A stretch of DNA of 64,000 nucleotides from Pseudomonadota bacterium (GCA_963205315.1 CAUJIO010000024.1:1-64000), one strand, 5' to 3'; shown: positions 27,431 through 37,487, numbered from the stretch's first letter. Notes: generated from the sequence alone by a model not told the origin. Numbers and translations are program-made.

Positions 27431-28169
27431 CGTTCCCCTTGAAGAATTTTTCGCCTACAGCGGCCTTCAGGACCTTGATCGGCACCTCCTCAATGCCGCC
27501 GCGCGCCAGGTCACCCAGCGAGAAAGGACCGAAGGATGTGCGGATCAACCGGTTGACCTGCAGTCCGAGATATTCGCAGATGCGTTTGACTTCGCGGTTC
27601 TTGCCCTCCCGGATAGCAATGGTGAGCCATCTGTTGTCGCCTTGTCCGCTCTCGACCCTGGCTTCGATCGGGCCATATTTGACCCCTTCGATTTCGACGC
27701 CATTGGCAATCTTTTCGAGTGCGGCATCTTCGATGTGGCCATAGGCGCGGACGCGGTACCGCCTGATCCATCCGGTGGCCGGCAATTCCAGGAACCGCGC
27801 CAGTTCGCCGTCATTCGTGAGCAGCAACAGCCCCTCGGTATTGATGTCGAGGCGGCCGATGGAGAGAACGCGTGGCAATTGCTCCCGCAGCTTCTCGAAT
27901 ACAGTCGGGCGGCCTTCCGGATCGTGGTTCGAGACGACGAGTCCGGCGGGCTTGTGATAGCGCCACAGCTTGGTGCTTTCTTTCTGCGGCAAGGGCTTGC
28001 CATCGACCAGGATCTTGTCCCTGGCCGTGACGTTCACCGCTGCAGAGGCCATCACCGCGCCGTTGAGTTTCACCCGGCCTTCCCCGATCAGCCGCTCGGC
28101 GTCACGCCTTGAGCAGATGCCCGCCCGTGCGATCACCTTGGCGATCCGTTCACCCTCGAAGCCGCTCAT
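27396..28169 (-). CDS. rRNA pseudouridine synthase, RsuA/RluB family
   Basis: The 257-residue protein has an N-terminal S4 RNA-binding domain (IAKVIARAGICSRRDAERLI) and the catalytic GRLDINTEGLLLLTNDGEL with the essential Asp. The tail is basic, as in RluB-type enzymes. It should isomerise a uridine in 23S rRNA; RsuA, RluB, RluE and RluF cannot be told apart here with certainty, though the basic tail favours RluB. It diverges from tadA by about 15-36 bases and overlaps rsmD. Confidence 0.9.
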   Translation of the reverse strand: MSGFEGERIAKVIARAGICSRRDAERLIGEGRVKLNGAVMASAAVNVTARDKILVDGKPLPQKESTKLWRYHKPAGLVVSNHDPEGRPTVFEKLREQLPRVLSIGRLDINTEGLLLLTNDGELARFLELPATGWIRRYRVRAYGHIEDAALEKIANGVEIEGVKYGPIEARVESGQGDNRWLTIAIREGKNREVKRICEYLGLQVNRLIRTSFGPFSLGDLARGGIEEVPIKVLKAAVGEKFFKGNDADRRRKIQRT

Positions 28170-28184
28170 CTTGACGTCTCATGC

Positions 28185-28661
28185 ATGATTGCTCCATCTG
28201 ACACGATGCGACTGAAACTGCCAGAGCCAATGCTGCTTGCCTTCCACGAAGCCGAAGCCGCCGCCGCCCGCGGCGAAGTGCCGGTGGGCGCGGTGGTGAC
28301 TGACAAGGCCGGAACGATCCTCGCTAGCGCCGGCAACCGTACGCTGGAATTGAAAGATCCCACCGCTCATGCGGAGATGCTGGCGATCCGTGCCGCCGCC
28401 AGGGCGCTGAACTCGGAGCGCCTGATCGGCTGCGATCTCTATGTGACGCTGGAACCCTGCGCCATGTGTGCAGGGGCTATTTCCTTCGCCCGCATCCGCA
28501 GGCTCTATTTTGGAGCGGCCGATGAAAAGATGGGCGCCGTCGAGCACGGCAGCCGTTTCTTCGCGCAAGCCACATGCCATCACCGGCCCGATGTCTATAG
28601 CGGTATCGGCGAGGAGCGGGCGAAAATCCTGTTGAGAGAATTCTTTCAAAGCCGCCGCTAA
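28185..28661 (+). CDS. tadA: tRNA-specific adenosine deaminase
   Basis: The 158-residue zinc enzyme converts A34 to inosine in tRNA-Arg. Zinc and catalytic residues are in HAEMLAIR (His, Glu) and PCAMCAGA (two Cys). The start is uncertain: ATGs at 28185 and 28206 both lack strong binding sites, and the second gives a length nearer to relatives. The stop codon overlaps the convergent patatin stop in CTAA. Confidence 0.92.
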   Translation: MIAPSDTMRLKLPEPMLLAFHEAEAAAARGEVPVGAVVTDKAGTILASAGNRTLELKDPTAHAEMLAIRAAARALNSERLIGCDLYVTLEPCAMCAGAISFARIRRLYFGAADEKMGAVEHGSRFFAQATCHHRPDVYSGIGEERAKILLREFFQSRR

Positions 28662-29488
28662 GTGATCAGATTGATTCGCTTTTCCAGTTCACGCTTCAAC
28701 TGGTCCTTGGTCACCTGCGCCGACTCGAACAGTTCCTTGGCGCGGAAGAAATCGCCGCCGGAGAACGCCTGAAGCGCCGGGCTGAGGTAGATGTCGGGCG
28801 GTGATGCAGCGCGTCGCAGGCTGGCCACCTGATGGAACATGATCATCAGCGAACCAATCGCCAGTTCGGTGTTGGAGCGGCTGCGGCCTTCCACGGGCTT
28901 CGGCGTTCCGGTGACATCGACCGCCACCACGATGTCCATGCCGTCGCGGACGTGATCGAAAGGCACCGGATTGGTGACACCTCCGTCAACATAGGTATGC
29001 CCTTCATATTGCGGACCGAGAATGACCCCCGGAATGGCAATCGAGGCTGCCACGGCCTTGACCAGCGAGCCGGTGGTGAGGACGCGCTCCTCCATCGCGT
29101 CATAGTCCGTCGCGATGACCTTGAACGGGATCGGCAGTTCTTCGATGGTTTTTGGCAAGGTGTCGGGCAGCACCAGCCCCACCAGCGTTTCGCCCTGAAC
29201 ATGCAGCGACGTGAAGCTGTTCATCGCGAGCAGATCGGTGAGCTTGGCTCGGCCCAGCACATAGCGCATCGCATCGATGCGATTGGCGAGCAGCGTTTCG
29301 GCGCGCTCGCGAATCTCCTTCGCACTCAGTCCTCCTGCATAGCCCGCCCCGATGAGCGAACCGATGGAACAGCCGGCGATGACCGTAGGCTTGAGGCCCA
29401 GCTCGTCGAACACTTCCAGCATGGGAATATGGGCAAGGCCACGCGCGCTGCCGCCACCAAGTGCCAGACCGATTTTTGGATCGCTCAT
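28658..29488 (-). CDS. Patatin-like phospholipase family protein
   Basis: The 276-residue protein has the patatin catalytic dyad: the oxyanion glycine motif GGGSARG near residue 11, the nucleophile serine in GCSIGS, and the Asp in VDGGVTNPVP. It resembles the RssA/YchK group, soluble cytoplasmic acyl hydrolases. The start at 29488 overlaps the upstream kinase stop (ATGA), so it is the last gene of the run that begins with purD. A lipid substrate is inferred from family only. Confidence 0.88.
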   Translation of the reverse strand: MSDPKIGLALGGGSARGLAHIPMLEVFDELGLKPTVIAGCSIGSLIGAGYAGGLSAKEIRERAETLLANRIDAMRYVLGRAKLTDLLAMNSFTSLHVQGETLVGLVLPDTLPKTIEELPIPFKVIATDYDAMEERVLTTGSLVKAVAASIAIPGVILGPQYEGHTYVDGGVTNPVPFDHVRDGMDIVVAVDVTGTPKPVEGRSRSNTELAIGSLMIMFHQVASLRRAASPPDIYLSPALQAFSGGDFFRAKELFESAQVTKDQLKRELEKRINLIT

Positions 29489-30549
29489 GCGCCGGCCCTT
29501 TGCGCGAAATTCCATGCCGTTTCGGCCAGCGGCCTCACCTGCCGCGCCATCGTGGCGGCCTCCGCGTTGGCTGCGGTTCCATCACGCACCCGCCCGAGAA
29601 TTCCTTGCAGGATGGCCGCCAGGCGGAAGAAATTATAGGCCAGGTAGGTATCAAGCTCGGCGATGCCGTCGCGCCCCGTGCGCTGGCAATAGCGGGCGAC
29701 ATAATCTGCAATGGCCGGAACGCCCGGATCGTTCAGGTGAGCGAGCAGTGAGCCGACGCCGGCTCCCGTTTCAGAGATGGGCATGAACCATTGCATCAGG
29801 TGATAGGTGAAATCCGCCAGCGGATCGCCGATGGTCGATAACTCCCAGTCAAGCACCGCAATGATGCGCGGTTCAACCGGGTGAACGATGCAATTGTCGA
29901 GGCGGAAGTCGCCATGCACGATGGCACCCGTCGAATCTGGCGGGCAGGCGCCGGGAAGCCATTCGATAAGCCGGTCCATCTCGGCGATCGTCTCGGTTTC
30001 CGAGGCGCGATATTGCTCGCTCCACCGCTTGATTTGCCGCGCCACATAGCCTTGTGGCCTGCCGAAATCGGCAAGCCCGAGATCAGCCGGATTGAAGCCG
30101 TGAAGTTGCGCGATGGTGGTGTTGAGTGACGAGAACAGGGCCGCGCGTTCCATCCCGTCGAGGCCCGGAGCATGGGGCTCCCAGAAGACGCGGCCTTCGG
30201 CGAAGTCCATCACATAGAAATCTGCGCCGATGATACTGTTATCCGTACACAGATGAAGTGGCTTGGCCACCGGGAAACCTGTCCCCGCCAGGGCTTCGGT
30301 CACCTGGAATTCTCGATGGATGGCATGCGCCGACGGAAGCAGTTTGCCGAATGGTTTGCGGCGCAGCACGTATGACCGTTGCGGTGTCGTCAGCTTGTAC
30401 GTGGGGTTCGACTGGCCGCCCTTGAAGCGTTCGGCGTGGAGCGGTCCCGCGAAGCCGTCGATGTGCGTCGAAAGATATGTGTCAAGCGCGTCGAACGGAA
30501 TATCGGCCGCCAGTGTGCCGGAAAACGCCTGCTGCCGGTCAATGCGCAT
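29485..30549 (-). CDS. APH-fold phosphotransferase, ACAD10-type
   Basis: The 354-residue protein has the aminoglycoside phosphotransferase/choline kinase fold: Brenner's motif HGDFRLDNCIVHP with the catalytic Asp, then LDWELSTIGDPLADFTY for the metal ligand. The N-terminal FKGGQSNPTYKL and the YHLMQW region resemble the kinase domain of ACAD10-like proteins, which act in lipid or acyl metabolism rather than antibiotic resistance. The ATG at 30549 lies 11 bases inside the upstream dehalogenase gene. The true substrate is unknown. Confidence 0.85.
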   Translation of the reverse strand: MRIDRQQAFSGTLAADIPFDALDTYLSTHIDGFAGPLHAERFKGGQSNPTYKLTTPQRSYVLRRKPFGKLLPSAHAIHREFQVTEALAGTGFPVAKPLHLCTDNSIIGADFYVMDFAEGRVFWEPHAPGLDGMERAALFSSLNTTIAQLHGFNPADLGLADFGRPQGYVARQIKRWSEQYRASETETIAEMDRLIEWLPGACPPDSTGAIVHGDFRLDNCIVHPVEPRIIAVLDWELSTIGDPLADFTYHLMQWFMPISETGAGVGSLLAHLNDPGVPAIADYVARYCQRTGRDGIAELDTYLAYNFFRLAAILQGILGRVRDGTAANAEAATMARQVRPLAETAWNFAQRAGA

Positions 30550-31441
30550 GATTGTTGAGGAACGGCAGAAGCGACGCGAGCAGCGCCTGTGGGTTCTCCT
30601 CCGGAACGAAATGACCGGAATCGACACCGTGGCCTTCGACCTTGTGGCACCAGTCCCGCCAGGTTTCGAGCGGACCATCGGTCTCCGACGGAATTCCAGC
30701 CGTGCCCCACAGTGCCAAAGTCGGGCAGGCGATCTTTCGCCCCGCGGCGGCGTCCGCCTCATCGGCAGCGAGATCGAAGGTCGCACCGGCGCGGTAGTCG
30801 TTGCAGGTAGCGTGGATATGTTCCGGCGTGGCGTAATGCATCCGGTACTCGGCCAATGCGCTTTCACTGAAGGAAGAAAGGTCTTTTGACTTGGTCCAGC
30901 TGGCGATGGTGTAGTCGAGGTAATTGACCGGCGCCCGCTCGATCAGCATTTCGGGAAGTGGATTGGGCTGAGCGAGAAACAGCCAGTGATAGGTCTTCAT
31001 TGCCAGACGCACAGTGAATTTGTGCCACATCGCATGCGTCGGGACGATGTCGAGCACCGTGAGGCAGGTGACGGCGGCGGGATGGTCGAGCGCCATGCGA
31101 TAGGCAACGCGGCCACCCCGGTCATGACCCACGACGGCAAACCGGCTGTGGCCGAGCGAAGCCATGAGTGCCAAGAGATCGCCGGCCATTGCGCGCTTGG
31201 AATAGGCTTCATTGGCTGCGTCGTTGGGCGGGCAGGAAGAGAAGCCATAACCGCGCAAGTCCGGCATGACGCAGGTGAACTGCCGCATCAGCACCGGCGC
31301 CACATGGTGCCACATGGCATGGGTTTGCGGAAAGCCGTGGATCAGCAGCAGCGGCGGACCCGAGCCGCCGACACGGGCGAAGATTACGGCATCGCCCGAT
31401 TGATAGCGAATCTCATGCGTCCCCGGAAACAGCGTGCTCAT
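30539..31441 (-). CDS. Haloacetate/fluoroacetate dehalogenase-type alpha/beta hydrolase
   Basis: The 300-residue protein hydrolyses the carbon-halogen bond of haloacetates if the family call holds. Compared from memory with fluoroacetate dehalogenase RPA1163, every functional residue is present with a constant offset of three. These are nucleophile D107 in GHDRGGR, carboxylate-binding R108 and R111, acid D131, halide-pocket H152, W153 and Y216, gate W182 and base H277. Loss of the halide residues would have indicated an epoxide hydrolase or esterase. It lies nine bases after a Dabb gene and overlaps the kinase gene. No signal peptide, so cytoplasmic. Confidence 0.82.
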   Translation of the reverse strand: MSTLFPGTHEIRYQSGDAVIFARVGGSGPPLLLIHGFPQTHAMWHHVAPVLMRQFTCVMPDLRGYGFSSCPPNDAANEAYSKRAMAGDLLALMASLGHSRFAVVGHDRGGRVAYRMALDHPAAVTCLTVLDIVPTHAMWHKFTVRLAMKTYHWLFLAQPNPLPEMLIERAPVNYLDYTIASWTKSKDLSSFSESALAEYRMHYATPEHIHATCNDYRAGATFDLAADEADAAAGRKIACPTLALWGTAGIPSETDGPLETWRDWCHKVEGHGVDSGHFVPEENPQALLASLLPFLNNHAH

Positions 31442-31450
31442 GGCAAGAGG

Positions 31451-31750
31451 TTACACCTCCCAGTCGACCACAGCCAAGCCCTCAAGTCCGCCGTCGAGGG
31501 AAGCGACGATCAGGGCGCCAACCTTCTGGTGCTCGGGATGGGGCAGATAGGCGTCGCGCGCCGCCACGTCGGTGAAATCCACCGTGAACCCGTGGGTGAA
31601 GCCTTTTTGCAGGCCCTCGATGCTCTTGTCGGCGCCGAAGGTGATCGCCGTGATTCCCGAGATAGATTTTTGCAGACCTTTCAGCGCCGCAGAAATGGCG
31701 GCGATGTCGGCATCTTTGCGGAAGCGGCAGAGAACGGTATGGCGGATCAT
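31451..31750 (-). CDS. Dabb (stress-responsive dimeric alpha/beta barrel) protein
   Basis: The 99-residue protein fits the Dabb domain: it starts [11 protein letters not shown], has a central [11 protein letters not shown] and the [10 protein letters not shown] segment that closes the fold. Members dimerise into a ferredoxin-like barrel; a few are enzymes, most are uncharacterised. Its ATG overlaps the purD stop (ATGA), and the dehalogenase gene starts nine bases later, so it is cotranscribed. Specific function unknown. Confidence 0.85.
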   Translation of the reverse strand: MIRHTVLCRFRKDADIAAISAALKGLQKSISGITAITFGADKSIEGLQKGFTHGFTVDFTDVAARDAYLPHPEHQKVGALIVASLDGGLEGLAVVDWEV

Positions 31751-33021
31751 TTGGACGTCTCCTTTTCTATTGCGCGCCAGCCGATATCGCGGCGGCAGAA
31801 TCCTTCCGGCCAGTCGATGCGGTCAACCGCGGCATAGGCGCGAGCTTGCGCCTCTCTCTCCGTTGCTCCACGCGCCGTGACGTTCAGCACGCGGCCACCG
31901 CTGGCGACGATCATGCCATTTTTTTCGGCCGTGCCGGCATGGAAAATCTCAACCCCTTCCATTGCCGCGGCACCTTCCAGACCACGGATTTCAGTACCCT
32001 TCAGAACGTCACCCGGATAGCCGCGCGCGCACATGACGACCGTCAGCGCCACATCGTCGAACCAGCGGGCCGACATCTTGTCGAGTGTGCCGTCGCAGCA
32101 GGCGAGCAACAGGGTGACGAGGTCGTCCTTCAGCCGCATCATCAGAACCTGGCATTCGGGATCGCCGAAGCGGCAATTGTACTCGATCAGCTTCGGACCG
32201 TCCTTCGTCAGGATCAGTCCGGCATAGAGGACCCCCACATAGGGATGCCCCATATCGCTCAGTGCACGGATCGTCGGTTTGACGATCTTCTCGAGTGCCT
32301 CGTCGCACAGTGCCTGCGTCATGCAGGGGGCAGGCGAATAAGCGCCCATGCCGCCGGTATTCGGTCCGGTGTCCCCATCACCCACCCGTTTGTGATCCTG
32401 TGCCGTCGCCAGCGGCAGGGCGTTCCTGCCATCGGTCAGGACGAAGAAACTCGCTTCTTCACCTTCCAGGAATTCCTCGATCACGCATTCGGCGCCACCG
32501 AAACGTCCCGAAAAGATATCGTCAAGTGCCGCGCGCGCTTCTGTGATGTCCATGGCCACCGTGACGCCCTTGCCGGCCGCCAAACCGTCCGCCTTGATGA
32601 CGATGGGCACACCATGCGCGTCGAGATAAGCCAGCGCCGAGGGCTTGTCGGTGAAGCGGCCATAGGCGGCGGTTGGAATGCCGTACTTGGCGCAGATATC
32701 CTTGGTGAAACCCTTGGACCCTTCCAGCTGGGCAGCGAATTTTGATGGCCCGAACACCTTGATGCCGGCCGCTTGGAGATCATCCGCCAGCCCAGCCACC
32801 AGCGGCGCCTCAGGCCCCACGACTACCAGGCCGATAGCCTCCGCCTTGCAGAATGCGATGACGGCGGCATGGTCGGTTACCTTGACATCCGCCAGCCGCG
32901 CAATCTGGCCGATGCCGGGATTGCCTGGCGCCACAAACAGCTTGTCGCACAGCGGACTGTTGCCGATGGCCCAGGCCAGGGCATGTTCACGGCCGCCTGA
33001 GCCAATGAGGAGGATGTTCAT
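31747..33021 (-). CDS. purD: Phosphoribosylamine-glycine ligase
   Basis: The 424-residue ATP-grasp enzyme makes glycinamide ribonucleotide in purine synthesis. It begins with the [12 protein letters not shown] signature, has [14 protein letters not shown], and the family motif [11 protein letters not shown] in the central domain. Length and order are standard. It is the first gene of the minus-strand run that continues into a Dabb protein, dehalogenase, kinase and lipase, and it diverges from xseA with 70 bases between starts. Confidence 0.96.
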   Translation of the reverse strand: MNILLIGSGGREHALAWAIGNSPLCDKLFVAPGNPGIGQIARLADVKVTDHAAVIAFCKAEAIGLVVVGPEAPLVAGLADDLQAAGIKVFGPSKFAAQLEGSKGFTKDICAKYGIPTAAYGRFTDKPSALAYLDAHGVPIVIKADGLAAGKGVTVAMDITEARAALDDIFSGRFGGAECVIEEFLEGEEASFFVLTDGRNALPLATAQDHKRVGDGDTGPNTGGMGAYSPAPCMTQALCDEALEKIVKPTIRALSDMGHPYVGVLYAGLILTKDGPKLIEYNCRFGDPECQVLMMRLKDDLVTLLLACCDGTLDKMSARWFDDVALTVVMCARGYPGDVLKGTEIRGLEGAAAMEGVEIFHAGTAEKNGMIVASGGRVLNVTARGATEREAQARAYAAVDRIDWPEGFCRRDIGWRAIEKETSK

Positions 33022-33091
33022 GCGTGAGCGATCCTTGCTTTTCGCCGCCTTGTCGCATTTGATGCGGCAGAATCAAAGCGCGGATTTTGCA

Positions 33092-34489
33092 ATGTCCACC
33101 ATCTGGGATCATGATCCCGAAACCGGCGAAATCATCGAACAGCCGAAATCCAACGCCGGCGAATATTCGGTCAGCGAGATCGCCCATGCCCTGAAGCGGA
33201 CATTGGAAGACACGTTTGGCCATGTGCGGGTGAGGGGCGAAATCTCGGGCTTCCGTGGACCGCACTCCTCGGGGCACTGCTACTTCTCCATCAAGGACGA
33301 GGGGGCCAAGATCGACGCCGTGATCTGGCGCGGCAGCTTCGGGCGGTTGCGTTCCAAGCTGCAGGAAGGACTGGAGGTCATCGCCACCGGCAAGATCACC
33401 TCCTATCCGCAGAAATCCGCCTACCAGATCGTTATCGAGAATATCGAGCCCGCCGGCGTGGGCGCATTGATGGCGCTGCTCGAAGAGCGCAAGCGCAAAC
33501 TGACGGCCGAAGGCCTGTTTGATTCAGCGCGAAAGCGGCCAATTCCCTATCTGCCACGCGTCATCGGGGTCATCACATCACCCACGGGAGCCGTCATCCG
33601 CGACATTCTCCATCGGCTGAATGACCGTTTTCCCCGACATGTGCTGGTCTGGCCGGTCCGCGTGCAGGGTGAGACCAGTGCGGCGGAAGTCGCAGCCGCC
33701 ATTGAAGGCTTCAACCGCATGACGCTCAAGCCCGACGTCATCATCGTGGCGCGAGGCGGCGGCTCGCTGGAAGACCTGTGGGGATTCAACGAGGAGATCG
33801 TCGTCCGTGCGACGGCGGCCAGCGCCATACCGGTCATCTCCGCCGTTGGCCATGAAACCGATACGACGCTGATCGACTTCGCTTCTGATTTGCGGGCGCC
33901 GACACCGACCGCTGCGGCTGAAAAGGCCGTTCCGGTGCGCGACGATCTTCTGGCGGAAGTGTCCTCTCTGGGTGCCAGGCTGTCTGGCGGCATGCGCCGG
34001 ACAATGGATGACCGCCGCACCCGCGTGAAATCCGCTGCCCGCGCCCTGCCACGGCCAGATGAACTGCTGGCGCTGGCCCGCCAGCGCTTTGATTCTGCCG
34101 CGGGCCGGCTGGCACAGGCCCTGAAATCCAATACCCGCGAGCACGGCGCCAGGCTGAACCGCGTGGCGCCGCGCTTGTCGCTGGCGCCGTTGCGCGCCGT
34201 GATCGCCAATGAGCGCCGGGCTCTTGATGTGTCGGGCCAGCGTGCCGCAACAGCACTTGCCCGCCTAATGCAGTTCCGCCGTCAGCGCTTCGAGACGGCG
34301 GCCAAGCTGGTGGATTCGCTTTCCTACAAGTCGGCCCTCAGGCGCGGCTTCGTGCTGGTGCGTGACGACAAGGGCCATCCGGTCTTTGCCGCTGCGAGCG
34401 TGAAGTCCTGGCAGCCGCTCACGCTGGAATTTGCCGACGGCAAAGTGAACGTGCGAGAAGACAGCGCCAGGCAGGGGCGCCTGTTGTAG
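33092..34489 (+). CDS. xseA: Exodeoxyribonuclease VII large subunit
   Basis: The 465-residue protein with XseB degrades single-stranded DNA in repair. The N-terminal OB-fold is visible ([42 protein letters not shown]). The catalytic domain has [28 protein letters not shown] and [20 protein letters not shown], and a coiled-coil tail follows. The start [12 protein letters not shown] is preferred; ATGs further up the open frame fall inside the divergent purD promoter region. No xseB is adjacent. Confidence 0.94.
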   Translation: MSTIWDHDPETGEIIEQPKSNAGEYSVSEIAHALKRTLEDTFGHVRVRGEISGFRGPHSSGHCYFSIKDEGAKIDAVIWRGSFGRLRSKLQEGLEVIATGKITSYPQKSAYQIVIENIEPAGVGALMALLEERKRKLTAEGLFDSARKRPIPYLPRVIGVITSPTGAVIRDILHRLNDRFPRHVLVWPVRVQGETSAAEVAAAIEGFNRMTLKPDVIIVARGGGSLEDLWGFNEEIVVRATAASAIPVISAVGHETDTTLIDFASDLRAPTPTAAAEKAVPVRDDLLAEVSSLGARLSGGMRRTMDDRRTRVKSAARALPRPDELLALARQRFDSAAGRLAQALKSNTREHGARLNRVAPRLSLAPLRAVIANERRALDVSGQRAATALARLMQFRRQRFETAAKLVDSLSYKSALRRGFVLVRDDKGHPVFAAASVKSWQPLTLEFADGKVNVREDSARQGRLL

Positions 34490-34679
34490 AGCGATCGCCG
34501 GCTGCATTTGCCAGGGCACGCTCTTGCAACGGCCGCCTGTTTGGGCAAAGACTCCTGGTGAATCCTTATCTTGGGGCCGATTTATTATTGATGAGAAAGT
34601 CCTAGTCTAGTCTGGCTACGGTATATTTCCTCCTGGAGCCGGTAATGTTTCCGCGAATGATCGTACAGGCAGAACTTGG

Positions 34680-35738
34680 ATGTTGATGAACGACAGAAAT
34701 TCGCAACTTGATGGATGGCGGGGTCTGAGCGTTCTTTCAGTCATCAACCTTCATCTCTTCTTCTATCATTGGCCGCAAAAATTCGAGTCTCTGCATGAAC
34801 TGGCATTTGAAGGCCGATGGGCGCGTATGCTGTATCAGGTATCGTTGCGCCCCTTGCAGGAAGCCGGAGCACTCGCTGTTCCTGTCTTCTTTCTCATCAG
34901 TGGCTACATCATCACAACATTGCTGCTGCGGGAGGAGACGCGGCGCGGCAGCATCAGTATTTCGGCTTTCTATGTAAGACGAATATTCCGTATTGTACCC
35001 GCTCTGGTCATCTTTCTACTGAGTGTGCTGCTGCTCGATGGCTTGGGGGTGTTGGAGGCAGACCGTGGGTCCTATGCAGCATCGGCACTGTTCGCCTGCA
35101 ATATTTACCAGTGCGACTGGTGGCACGCACATCTTTGGAGTCTAGCGGTCGAAGAGCAATTCTACTTAGCCTGGCCACTCCTCTTTGTCTTTGTGAAGCG
35201 GGGCCGAATGCAGCTTATCGTGGCTCTGGTCGCTACCTTCTTTCTCCTGGCCTTCGTGTTCGAGATCTATAGGTCCTTCCTTTATATTTCGCTGGGTGTG
35301 CTCTTCGCCGTCGATCGCGACGGTGAACGCATGCTGAAACTCTCGCCTGCCGTCGCCTGGGGATGTGCTGTGTTGATTCTCGCTGGGTCATTTATCCAGG
35401 CAATTGCAGGCCTGAGCCCCGTGATTGCGGCGGCCAAACCGTTCGTGCTGGCCGGCTTGTTTTTTGCCTCCTTCGAGAGCCGCGGTATGTCCAAAGTGCT
35501 CGCCTTTCCTCCCCTGGTGGCGATTGGCCGTGCATCATATGGCCTCTACCTGTGGCAGCAGTTGTTCACGGCACCGGCGGGCAAGCAGTTGATCTTTACC
35601 GGCGATTGGCAATTGCTGTTGTTGCCGCTGATTGTCATCTTGCTCTATCGCTTTGTCGAGATTCCAATGATCGCAATGGGTCGGGGGTTTTCCGATCGAT
35701 TGCAGCACGCAAATCTGAAGGAGCGAGCGGTCGAGTAG
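34680..35738 (+). CDS. Acyltransferase 3 family membrane protein
   Basis: The 352-residue protein has about ten hydrophobic segments and the family's hallmarks: LDGWRGLSVLSVINLH at the N-terminus with the reactive His, FFLISGYIITTLL, FYVRRIFRIVPAL, and WSLAVEEQFYLAWP. Such OafA-like enzymes O-acylate extracellular polysaccharides or lipids. Start choice between 34680 and 34686 is unresolved. The gene has more A/T-ending codons than its neighbours and lies against a transposase remnant, so acquisition by transfer is possible. No glycan biosynthesis genes are near. Confidence 0.85.
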   Translation: MLMNDRNSQLDGWRGLSVLSVINLHLFFYHWPQKFESLHELAFEGRWARMLYQVSLRPLQEAGALAVPVFFLISGYIITTLLLREETRRGSISISAFYVRRIFRIVPALVIFLLSVLLLDGLGVLEADRGSYAASALFACNIYQCDWWHAHLWSLAVEEQFYLAWPLLFVFVKRGRMQLIVALVATFFLLAFVFEIYRSFLYISLGVLFAVDRDGERMLKLSPAVAWGCAVLILAGSFIQAIAGLSPVIAAAKPFVLAGLFFASFESRGMSKVLAFPPLVAIGRASYGLYLWQQLFTAPAGKQLIFTGDWQLLLLPLIVILLYRFVEIPMIAMGRGFSDRLQHANLKERAVE

Positions 35739-35758
35739 ATTTTCCAGAGCGGCGTGCC

Positions 35759-36074
35759 TGCGGTTGACTCCGTATCCGGCGGCAATGAAGGAGTTCAAGC
35801 ATTCTTCGGGTGAGGTGCGTCTACACGAGCTGCCGATGGCTCTCCGGACTTCATCGATGGTTCTTGTTGCGGCGACTCGGAGGCGAGCCTTGAATTTGGA
35901 GATGGCCATCTCGATGGAGTTCAGAGCAGGGCTGTAGGGCGGCAGCAACAGAAGCCAGCCGCCGAGCACGCGGATAACTCTCTTTGCTCGTCTGCTTTGC
36001 TTTTGTGGCTGGAAAGGTTGTCCAGAATGACGGCGTCACCAGGCGTGCGGCCGTCAACAAAGCTTTGCGTTCCT
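35759..36074 (-). pseudogene. IS630-family transposase remnant, frameshifted
   Basis: Two minus-strand frames together give the C-terminal half of a DDE transposase. The first reads VDGRTPGDAVILDNLSSHKS with the second catalytic Asp. After a frameshift near 35980-35992, RVIRVLGGWLLLLPPYSPALNSIEMAISK follows in two steps with the catalytic Glu, ending at AAGYG. The N-terminal half is absent and a stop precedes the first block. No terminal repeats were found. It is a dead fragment between the acyltransferase and aminopeptidase genes. Confidence 0.85.
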
Positions 36075-36174
36075 CAGTGGCCGCAGCGAGCCCTGCAGTT
36101 CAGTCTGCTGCCTTCCGCCCCATGGAGGATATTGCAGCATCAATCCCTGGGATCAAACATCCAGGCCGTCAGGT

Positions 36175-37404
36175 TCAGATCGCCCATTCACCCTTGCGCA
36201 TCAGCGGCTCGGACGTTCCGTCCGCCTTGACGCCATCGATGTCGAGCGCTCCCGAGCCGATCATCCAGTCGACATGCACGAGGCTGGTGTTGGCGCCAAG
36301 CGCCGCCATCTCGTCCTGGGTGCGATTGCCGCCATCACGGATATTCTCGGTATAGGATTGGCCGACCGCGATATGGCTGGCGGCGTTCTCGTCGAACAGC
36401 GTGTTGTTGAAGATGATGCCACTGGCGGAGATGGGCGAGGAATGCGGCACCAGCGCCACTTCGCCCAGCCGCGCCGCACCTTCATCCGTGGAAATCAGGC
36501 TCCGGAACGCCTCCTCGCCCTTGGCCGCCGTCATCTCGACGATGCGGCCCTTCTCGAAGCGGACCTTGATGCCATCGATCAGCGAGCCCTGATAGGACAG
36601 CGGCTTGGTCGAGCAGACGGTGCCGTCCACCCGGTCCTTGTGCGGACAGGTGAAGACTTCCTCGGTCGGGATGTTGGCGTTGCAGATAACCCCGTTGCGG
36701 GCCCTGCCGGCGCCGCCCTTCCAAACGTGGTCGTCGGCGAGCCCGAGCGTCAGGTCAGTGCCGGGGCCGGAATATTTGAGCGCTGCATAACGCCGTTCGT
36801 TGAGGAAGGCCGTGCGCCGCGCAAGTGCCGCGGAGTGCTCCTCCCATGCCTTCACGGGATCTGGCAAATCGGCCCGCGTGCAGGAGAATATCGCGCGCCA
36901 GAGCCTTTCGAGCGCGTCAGCCTCAGGCAATTCCGGGAAGACGGATTTGGCCCAGGCCGGAGTGGCGGCCGCGATCACGCACCAGTTGATGGCGAAGCCG
37001 GTGATCAGTTCCAGCGCCGGGCGATAGGCAAGCGAGCGGGCTTTGTTGGCGCGCGTCAGCTTCCTGGGATCTTGCCCCGACAACAGGGCAGGGTCTTCGC
37101 CGGCGATTGCCAGACGGGCGGCGCCCCCCTTGAAGGCCTCCGCCATGCCGTTGAAGAGCCAGGCTTGTGCCGTGTCGAAGGTATCGTCGGCGGCATGCTG
37201 GTAACGGGCCAATGTCGTGACGTCATCCGAGTAAATCGTGGTAACCAGTGACGCTCCGGCTCGGTAGGCATGCTCGGTAATGCGCCGTACCAGTGGCACC
37301 GCGTCCAGCGGTGCTGTGATCAGCAGTTGCTGGCCAGGACTGATATTGAGGCCGGAACGGACGGTTAGTCCTGCGTAAGCGTCGAGAAGCAAATCATGTG
37401 TCAT
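36175..37404 (-). CDS. M29 family aminopeptidase
   Basis: The 409-residue protein matches thermophilic-type M29 metalloaminopeptidases (AmpS/AmpT), which use two metal ions to release N-terminal residues. Family marks include NIPTEEVFTCPHKDRVDG, the Glu-containing GEVALVP, LFDENAASHIAVGQSY, and the C-terminal NTSLVHVDWMIGS with metal-binding His and Asp. No signal peptide, so cytoplasmic. It diverges from the DUF2093 gene. Confidence 0.92.
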   Translation of the reverse strand: MTHDLLLDAYAGLTVRSGLNISPGQQLLITAPLDAVPLVRRITEHAYRAGASLVTTIYSDDVTTLARYQHAADDTFDTAQAWLFNGMAEAFKGGAARLAIAGEDPALLSGQDPRKLTRANKARSLAYRPALELITGFAINWCVIAAATPAWAKSVFPELPEADALERLWRAIFSCTRADLPDPVKAWEEHSAALARRTAFLNERRYAALKYSGPGTDLTLGLADDHVWKGGAGRARNGVICNANIPTEEVFTCPHKDRVDGTVCSTKPLSYQGSLIDGIKVRFEKGRIVEMTAAKGEEAFRSLISTDEGAARLGEVALVPHSSPISASGIIFNNTLFDENAASHIAVGQSYTENIRDGGNRTQDEMAALGANTSLVHVDWMIGSGALDIDGVKADGTSEPLMRKGEWAI

Positions 37405-37487
37405 GCAAACAGTCTATAGGTGTTCAGGCGCTGCCGTCAAAGCTGTGGCATCTTCAAAATTGCGGCAAGACGCGCTATCTAGCTAAA

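Noticed and set aside
29485-30867. Antibiotic-resistance aminoglycoside phosphotransferase
   Set aside because: The APH fold is present, but the N-terminal features and the lipase/dehalogenase context fit ACAD10-type kinases of metabolism.
35363-35767. 134-codon frame at the acyltransferase 3' end
   Set aside because: It is out of frame with the membrane protein gene and has no coherent topology.
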